Origin: an uncultured Alphaproteobacteria bacterium
GTDB lineage: Bacteria; Pseudomonadota; Alphaproteobacteria; RF32; CAG-239
Direction of reading: 5' to 3'
Length of the DNA: 10,226 nt
Assembly: GCA_944391355.1 (NCBI GenBank)
Contig: CALXTG010000037.1
Coordinates: forward strand, 1-10,226
Shown here: in pieces, positions 6,178-10,226 of the stretch
How the letters are laid out: every line of letters starts with the position of its first letter
Position numbering within the stretch: position 1 is the stretch's first letter
The notes under the pieces: model-generated
Told to the model about the DNA's origin: nothing
Databases searched by the model: none
What the model saw: the letters and a program-made list of their open reading frames with translations, nothing else
Made by a program: the position numbers and the translations under genes

Positions 6178-7845
6178 TTAAACGGCTTTTATCAAAACCC
6201 GCGCCGCGGCTCGGGCTTCATCGGTGATTTTTTCGCCGGCCAGCATGCGGGCTATTTCTTCACACTTTTCATCGCCGCCGAGTTCGACAACTTTAGTGGT
6301 CGTAATGTTATCCACGGTCGATTTGCTGACTTTGTAATGATTATTGCCGCGCGAAGCGACCTGCGGCGAATGGGTTACGACCAAGACCTGGACTTTATCG
6401 GCCAGGCGTGCCAAACGCTCACCGACAGCCTGCGCCGTCGCACCGCCGACCCCGGCGTCAACTTCATCAAAAATCATGGTATCAACCTGAGAGGTTTCGG
6501 CCAGATTAACTTTAAGAGCAAGCATAAAACGCGCCAGCTCGCCGCCGGAAGCGATTTTATTAATCGGCCCCTGCGGCGAATTGGGATTTGTCGCAACGGT
6601 AAAAGAAACCTCATCAATGCCGTTTTCGTTCCAGCCGCTTTCATCTTTTTTGGCAATGAGCGTAACAAAACGGGCTTTTTCCATCTTCAGCGGCGGCAAT
6701 TCGGCCATAACTTTTTGATCAAGCTTCAACGCGGCGGCCTTTCGCGCGGCGCTTAATTCATTGGCGGCGGCAATGTAGTCAAGCTTTAATTTTTCTTCCT
6801 GCCGGCGCAGATTATCAAGCCCTTCTTCGCCCAGCTCAATCGTGGCGAGTTTTTGGCTTAAGTCTTCAAGCACCTGCGGCAGTTCGTCAATATTGACCTG
6901 GTGTTTGCGGGCAACGGCGCGCAGGGCAAAAAGGCGCGATTCAATATTCTCCAGCTCTCCGGTATCAAGACTGATATTGGCCGAAGCCTCTTCAATCTGA
7001 TTCAACGCTTCGGAAGCATTGACCAAAGCCTGCTCCAAAGTGTCCATTATTCCGGCATATTTGCCGTCGACCATGCTGTCGGCCTTGGAAACCGCCGATT
7101 GAGCCCGGCGCAGCGCGTCGGCGACATCCGGCCCGTTGCTCAATACGCCGTAAGCATAGCTCAGGCTTTCAATGATTTTTTCGGAATTCATCAGTTCCAG
7201 ACGGCGTTTGGCAAGCTCGTCTTCTTCACCGGCGGCCGGCGCAAGTTTTTTCAGCTCCTCGACCCAATGGCGCAGGGCTTCTTCTTCGCTTTTGGCTCTT
7301 TCAAGATTATCTTCGGCTTCCCTGCGCTGCTGCCGCGCCGCGCGAAAAGCATTGTATGCGCCGCTGACTTTTGCCGACAGCGGTTTATAATTGCCGTAAG
7401 AATCCAAAACATCACGGTGGTTGGCGGGATTAAGCAGCCCCTGATTGTCAAACTGTCCGTGAACTTCCACCAAAAAACGACCGACTTCTTTGAGAAATTT
7501 GGCGGTAACCGGCTGATCATTGATAAAAATTTTGCCCTTGCCGTCGCGGCTTAGGCTGCGTTTGATAATAATCTCGTCCGCGCATTCAATATCATATTCC
7601 CGCAGCAGGTCAAATAAGGGAGAATCTGCCTTGTTGACGACAAAAGAGGCGGTAACGCCGAGTTTCTCTTCACCGTGCCGGATTAACGATGTTTCGGCGC
7701 GGCTTCCGGTTACAAGCCCGAGCGAATCAAGCAGGATAGATTTACCGGCGCCGGTTTCCCCGGTCAAAACACTAAGCCCCGGACGAAAGTCCAGATCCAG
7801 CTTGTCAATCAAAACAACATTGCGTATCGACAGGGTTTGCAGCAT
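6178..7845 (-). CDS. recN: DNA repair ATPase RecN
   Basis: SMC-like ATPase acting in recombinational repair of double-strand breaks, in the cytoplasm on DNA. The 555 residues match the usual family length. The N-terminal half of the ATPase is MLQTLSIRNVVLIDKLDLDF and Walker A GETGAGKS (residues 29-36). The middle (about 150-390) is charged and Ala/Glu/Leu-rich, consistent with the short antiparallel coiled coil. The C-terminal half carries the ABC signature SGGELARF (433-440), Walker B TMIFDEVD (Asp460, Glu461) and the His492 switch in THSPQVAS. The ATG at 7845 lies 13 bases after the bamD stop; AGGA overlapping that stop is the likely SD. It is the last gene of the lpxC-bamD-recN cluster and ends tail-to-tail against the flagellin remnant. 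No SOS box was identified; transcription probably comes from upstream. Confidence 0.97.
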   Translation of the reverse strand: MLQTLSIRNVVLIDKLDLDFRPGLSVLTGETGAGKSILLDSLGLVTGSRAETSLIRHGEEKLGVTASFVVNKADSPLFDLLREYDIECADEIIIKRSLSRDGKGKIFINDQPVTAKFLKEVGRFLVEVHGQFDNQGLLNPANHRDVLDSYGNYKPLSAKVSGAYNAFRAARQQRREAEDNLERAKSEEEALRHWVEELKKLAPAAGEEDELAKRRLELMNSEKIIESLSYAYGVLSNGPDVADALRRAQSAVSKADSMVDGKYAGIMDTLEQALVNASEALNQIEEASANISLDTGELENIESRLFALRAVARKHQVNIDELPQVLEDLSQKLATIELGEEGLDNLRRQEEKLKLDYIAAANELSAARKAAALKLDQKVMAELPPLKMEKARFVTLIAKKDESGWNENGIDEVSFTVATNPNSPQGPINKIASGGELARFMLALKVNLAETSQVDTMIFDEVDAGVGGATAQAVGERLARLADKVQVLVVTHSPQVASRGNNHYKVSKSTVDNITTTKVVELGGDEKCEEIARMLAGEKITDEARAAARVLIKAV

Positions 7846-7858
7846 TACGGCGGAAGTC

Positions 7859-8599
7859 CTATTTTTTGCTCAGTTTGAGGGCTTTTTTATACCACGGACT
7901 TTGCGGATAGTTGTAGCCCAAAACTTTTAAAGCATCTTGAGATTCTTTGGGCAAGCCGAGAATTTTGTAGATTTCGACCTGACGGTACAAAGCTTCTTCA
8001 ATATGCGAGGTTGTCTGATAGTTATTAACCACGGCAGAGAAACGGTTTAAGGCCGAAAGATAGTTTTTCTGCCCCAGATAATAGCGGCCGACTTCCATTT
8101 CCTTACCGGCGAGATGATCGTTAACCAGCTCGATTTTAAATTCGGCGTCCTGCGCATATTCGGAGTTCGGGAAGCGCACCATTACCTGATACAAAGCATT
8201 AAGCGCTTTTTCGCTGTTGGACTGATCACGGTCAACGCCGGTTATCTGCTCATAATAGCACAGCGCTTTCAGATAATAGGCATAGGCGATATCCTTATTG
8301 CCGGGGTGAAATTTGATAAAACGGTCCAGACTGATAACCGCGTCGTCATATTTCTGATCGCGGTAATAAGCGTAGGCTCCCATCAATTTGGCCTTGGTTG
8401 CCCATTTGGAATAAGGGTGCTCAAGCTCGACTTTTTCAAAAGTTTCGGCCGCCTTAACATAAGACGTTTTTTCCAAAAGCTCATAAGCCTGATTATAAAG
8501 GGCTTCGGCAGATTTCTGTTCTTCGACCTCGGGGGCGGAAGCACAGGCCGAAACCAGCAGCGGCAAAATTAAAAAGCAGATAAGACGCAGATTTCTCAT
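7859..8599 (-). CDS. bamD: Outer membrane assembly lipoprotein BamD (ComL)
   Basis: Essential lipoprotein of the BAM complex that inserts beta-barrel proteins into the outer membrane, anchored on the periplasmic face and binding BamA. The predicted 246 residues equal the family norm (about 245). The N-terminus MRNLRLICFLILPLLVSAC is a lipoprotein signal with lipobox VSAC and lipidated Cys19. The rest is helical TPR-like repeats, for example SAEALYNQAYELLEKTSYVK, FEKVELEHPYSKWA, YDDAVISLDRFIKFHPGN and ALNALYQVMVRFPNSEYA, typical of BamD. The start at 8599 is chosen because AAGGTAA (8605-8611) precedes it and the lipoprotein signal begins there; an in-frame ATG at 8641 would overlap lpxC and hide the signal. 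The gap to lpxC is only 10 bases and the SD overlaps the lpxC stop, so co-translation is likely. Confidence 0.95.
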   Translation of the reverse strand: MRNLRLICFLILPLLVSACASAPEVEEQKSAEALYNQAYELLEKTSYVKAAETFEKVELEHPYSKWATKAKLMGAYAYYRDQKYDDAVISLDRFIKFHPGNKDIAYAYYLKALCYYEQITGVDRDQSNSEKALNALYQVMVRFPNSEYAQDAEFKIELVNDHLAGKEMEVGRYYLGQKNYLSALNRFSAVVNNYQTTSHIEEALYRQVEIYKILGLPKESQDALKVLGYNYPQSPWYKKALKLSKK

Positions 8600-8609
8600 A
8601 AAATTTACC

Positions 8610-9461
8610 TTAAATAATTTCGTAATTAGAACGGTCTTCAAACAGTTTCTTTAATAACTCATTCGAGTGATAATGTCCAGTCCTGAACGCGGAAAGTTCA
8701 CCGATAATCCGGTAACCCGAAGTATAAAGATCACCGACGGCATCAAGAACTTTATGATTTACGCATTCATGTTCAACTCTAAACCCTTCGGGGTTGAGCA
8801 GCGTGTCTCCGTCCAGCACGACGGCGTTGTCAAGGCTGCCGCCTTTTATCAAACCGACGGATTTCAGATAATCCACGGCCGATTTTTCGCAGAAAGTGCG
8901 CGAGCAGGCAATCTCCGAACCGAAAATATCACAAGTGATTTCATGGTTAAAAACCTGATGCCCGACCACGGCCGAGGGGAATTCGATGTCAAATTTAACG
9001 CGGAGGCCGGCATAAGCAGGAGCCAATGAAACCGAATTGCCCTTATCGTCGCTGAAACTGACTTCCTTGAGGACTTTCAACTGACGCAGCGGCGCGTTTT
9101 GTTCAACTTTTTCGGCATTATTCAAAATTGCAAAGAATTCCTTAGCGCTGCCATCCATAATCGGCACTTCCAAATTGTCAACTTCTATCAGGGCGTTATC
9201 AATGCCGGCCATGTATAAAGCACTCATCAAATGCTCAATCGTAGATACCCTGTTGCCGTCTTTATCGCTGAGGCAGGTGCAGTTGCGCGTATCGGCCACA
9301 TAAGAGTAAAGCGCCGGAATTCTGGGCTTTCCGGGGAGATCGGAACGGACAAACACAATTCCGTGATCTGCGGCGGCCGGTTTAATGATTAATGTCGATA
9401 CAACGCCGGAATGAAGCCCGACCCCCTGAATTTTTATTTCTTCTTTAAGTGTTTTCTGCAT
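8610..9461 (-). CDS. lpxC: UDP-3-O-acyl-N-acetylglucosamine deacetylase LpxC
   Basis: Zinc enzyme of the committed step of lipid A synthesis, removing the acetyl group from UDP-3-O-acyl-GlcNAc in the cytoplasm. The 283 residues show GVGLHSG near the N-terminus, TIEHLMSAL with general base Glu76 and Zn ligand His77, PIMDGSAKEF, and NHKVLDAVGD with Zn ligands His236 and Asp240. Catalytic His263 lies in RTGHYHSN. All key residues are present. The ATG at 9461 has GGGG 7 bases upstream; a TTG at 9482 would add seven residues and is less likely. The protein stops at RSNYEII, roughly 20 residues before the E. coli C-terminus, so it lacks the nonpolar tail that FtsH uses as a degron in E. coli. It heads the lpxC-bamD-recN cluster, 28 bases after rnpB. 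Confidence 0.97.
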   Translation of the reverse strand: MQKTLKEEIKIQGVGLHSGVVSTLIIKPAAADHGIVFVRSDLPGKPRIPALYSYVADTRNCTCLSDKDGNRVSTIEHLMSALYMAGIDNALIEVDNLEVPIMDGSAKEFFAILNNAEKVEQNAPLRQLKVLKEVSFSDDKGNSVSLAPAYAGLRVKFDIEFPSAVVGHQVFNHEITCDIFGSEIACSRTFCEKSAVDYLKSVGLIKGGSLDNAVVLDGDTLLNPEGFRVEHECVNHKVLDAVGDLYTSGYRIIGELSAFRTGHYHSNELLKKLFEDRSNYEII

Positions 9462-9489
9462 TCTCTGACCCCGTAAATTCAAAATAAAT

Positions 9490-9907
9490 AAGGCAGCCTG
9501 TAAGCCGGGTTCTGTACTTCGAAAACGAGATCGAAACCCCGCGCGAAGCGACAGCTATTCATCTTGGCCGCCTGTTACCAAACGGCTCATTGCGACCTAC
9601 CTCTGGAGTGGGTTGGAAACGCCCCGTAAATTTTTTCAAAGAAAAAAATCTCCTAACTTGGTCTTGCTTCAAACAGGGTTTACCTTGACCGACGCCGTTA
9701 CCGGCGCCGCGGTGAGCTCTTACCTCACCTTTTCAACCTTACCTGAAATAAGCCGGAGGATTCCGGTATTTCATCGGCGGTAATTTTCTGCGGCACTTTC
9801 CCTCGGGTCACCCCGGCCAGACGTTATCTGGTGTTTTGTTTCCTGGAAGCCCGGACTTTCCTCACCCTGGGATTTTCCCTTCCCGGGCGCAGCTGTCCGG
9901 CCGCCTT
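9490..9907 (-). ncRNA. rnpB: RNase P RNA (type A)
   Basis: Catalytic RNA that cuts the 5' leader from pre-tRNA. On the minus strand the 5' part has GAGGAAAGTCCGGGCT (9848-9863) and GGGAAAGTGCCGCAGAAAA. The middle has GGTAAGAGCTCACCGC. The 3' part has AGAGGTAGGTCGCAATGAG and ACAGAACCCGGCTTACAGG. These are the conserved regions of bacterial type-A RNase P RNA. The ends are set by the P1 helix: AAGGCGGCC at the 5' end (9907-9899) pairs with GGCTGCCTT at the 3' end (9498-9490), nine pairs with one G-U. Length is about 418 nt, normal for the class. A distinctive AT-rich stem lies near 9630-9653. No clear terminator separates it from lpxC, so some transcripts may read into lpxC. Upstream sequence is AT-rich with TTGCCA and TTGTCA hexamers, but no single promoter spacing is convincing. 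Ends are accurate to a few bases. Confidence 0.96.
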
Positions 9908-9993
9908 ATTATGCTATAAGATATACAGTGACAAGCCGTTTGGCAAGCAGATTATGCAAAAGACAAAAAATTTCCTGCAAAAACCCTTTTATC

Positions 9994-10010
9994 GCCATTC
10001 TCCGGCTTGA
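9994..10010. repeat. Truncated half of a palindromic element
   Basis: GCCATTCTCCGGCTTGA contains the stem ATTCTCCGG found complete at 10187-10209, followed by CTTGA, the reverse complement of the TCAAG loop. The expected partner strand is missing; the CCCC tail of the next element follows at once. Confidence 0.55.
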
Positions 10011-10122
10011 CCCCTCACTTGTCATTCCGGGTCGCAGTCGGCGTCCCGACCGATATTCTCCGGCGGTATTTAGCCGGCTCAGCGTCAGTCTGAGCAGGAG
10101 AATATTCGACCCGGAATCCAGG
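10011..10122. repeat. Large nested palindromic element
   Basis: The outer stem is ATTCCGGGTCG (10024-10034) with CGACCCGGAAT (10107-10117), 11 perfect pairs. A second stem nested inside is ATATTCTCC (10053-10061) with GGAGAATAT (10097-10105), 9 pairs. Within that lie GCTCAG (10077-10082) with CTGAGC (10090-10095) and a CCGGC/GCCGG hairpin (10060-10064 with 10073-10077, partly competing). The left flank CCCCTCACTTGTCA is the reverse complement of the family's TGACA...GGGG tail, and the right flank is CCAGG, the family's other edge. Confidence 0.8.
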
Positions 10123-10143
10123 TTTATTTTGCTATATTGTTGA

Positions 10144-10184
10144 CCTGGACCCTCGGGTCAAGCCCGAGGGTGACAAAAAAGGGG
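10144..10184. repeat. Palindromic element with TCAAG loop and GGGG tail
   Basis: CCTGG precedes ACCCTCGGG (10149-10157), loop TCAAG, CCCGAGGGT (10163-10171), then TGACAAAAAAGGGG. It faces the previous element across a 21-base AT-rich linker (10123-10143), with CCAGG and CCTGG complementary at the linker ends. This is the same paired layout as at 3921-4016. Confidence 0.8.
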
Positions 10185-10186
10185 AG

Positions 10187-10226
10187 ATTCTCCGGTTAAG
10201 CCGGAGAATGACAAAAGAGGGGGAGA
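10187..10226. repeat. Palindromic element at right edge, same family
   Basis: ATTCTCCGG (10187-10195), loop TTAAG, CCGGAGAAT (10201-10209), then TGACAAAAGAGGGGGAGA to the window end. It begins directly in the tail of the previous unit without the CTGG edge. The matching tail suggests the array continues past the window. Confidence 0.75.

Larger units (their letters stand above)
9908..10226. other. Intergenic region without a convincing gene, filled with palindromic repeats
   Basis: Bases 9908-9990 contain the rnpB upstream region and no recognisable feature beyond it. From 9994 on, almost all sequence belongs to palindromic elements listed separately. An open frame on the plus strand here is Arg/Ser-rich, crosses the repeats and resembles nothing known, so it is not called. 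Confidence 0.7.

Noticed and set aside
6901..7554. Long plus-strand open frame opposite recN
   Set aside because: Antisense shadow of recN, whose ATPase motifs are all intact on the minus strand.
8600..8641. Upstream ATG for bamD at 8641
   Set aside because: Overlaps lpxC and puts 14 residues ahead of a perfect lipoprotein signal; the SD fits the ATG at 8599.
9462..9482. TTG start for lpxC adding MNLRGQR
   Set aside because: The ATG at 9461 has GGGG at good distance and matches usual LpxC N-termini.
9906..9946. Specific promoter for rnpB
   Set aside because: TTGCCA or TTGTCA with TATATC, TATAGC or TAATAA gives spacings of 15, 22, 10 or 17 bases, and the 17-base option would start the RNA inside P1; no choice is supported.
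9928..10143. Plus-strand open frame of about 71 codons beside rnpB
   Set aside because: Arg/Ser-rich translation, no clear SD, crosses palindromic repeats and resembles no known family; most likely chance.
9994..10226. CRISPR array
   Set aside because: Repeated parts are hairpins of differing stem sequence with irregular spacing, not identical direct repeats with unique equal-length spacers; no cas genes are nearby.

Overview
The window looks like chromosome of a flagellated, LPS-making alphaproteobacterium of moderate G+C. The main evidence is the gene order lpxC-bamD-recN, which in Alphaproteobacteria typically lies downstream of ftsZ. A type-A RNase P RNA and a flagellin with the N-terminal signature NRLATGLKVSSAIDNPSS, similar to Rhodospirillales/Azospirillum-type flagellins, point the same way. 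The exact lineage cannot be settled from the sequence; a gut-type uncultured relative is a guess only.

Layout: (1) Positions 1-3661, minus strand, hold a two-gene tripartite efflux operon. A periplasmic adaptor gene is followed, with a one-base TAATG overlap, by an AcrB-like RND pump gene that runs off the left edge. No outer-membrane channel gene is visible. (2) Positions 3662-4024 are a divergent intergenic region. It has several inverted repeats in the efflux leader, a good sigma70-like promoter facing right, and a pair of palindromic repeat elements directly before the next gene. (3) Positions 4025-6055, plus strand, encode a 676-residue flagellin. Normal N- and C-terminal flagellin ends enclose about 400 residues that look like a right-handed parallel beta-helix. 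(4) Positions 6056-6177 hold another palindromic element with a possible terminator, then 39 bp that encode the last 12 residues plus stop of a second, lost flagellin. (5) Positions 6178-9461, minus strand, are a tight lpxC-bamD-recN cluster: lipid A synthesis, outer-membrane protein assembly and DNA repair. (6) Positions about 9490-9907, minus strand, are rnpB, ending 28 bp before lpxC. (7) Positions 9908-10226 hold no convincing gene and are packed with copies of the same palindromic family.

Functionally, most genes concern the cell envelope and surface: drug or lipid efflux, LPS committed-step synthesis, BAM assembly and the flagellar filament. The most unusual items are the beta-helix flagellin with its neighbouring flagellin-tail remnant, and the REP/BIME-like palindromic family. 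The family has a conserved TGACA-(A/G-rich)-GGGG tail, flanks the flagellin on both sides and forms an array at the right edge.
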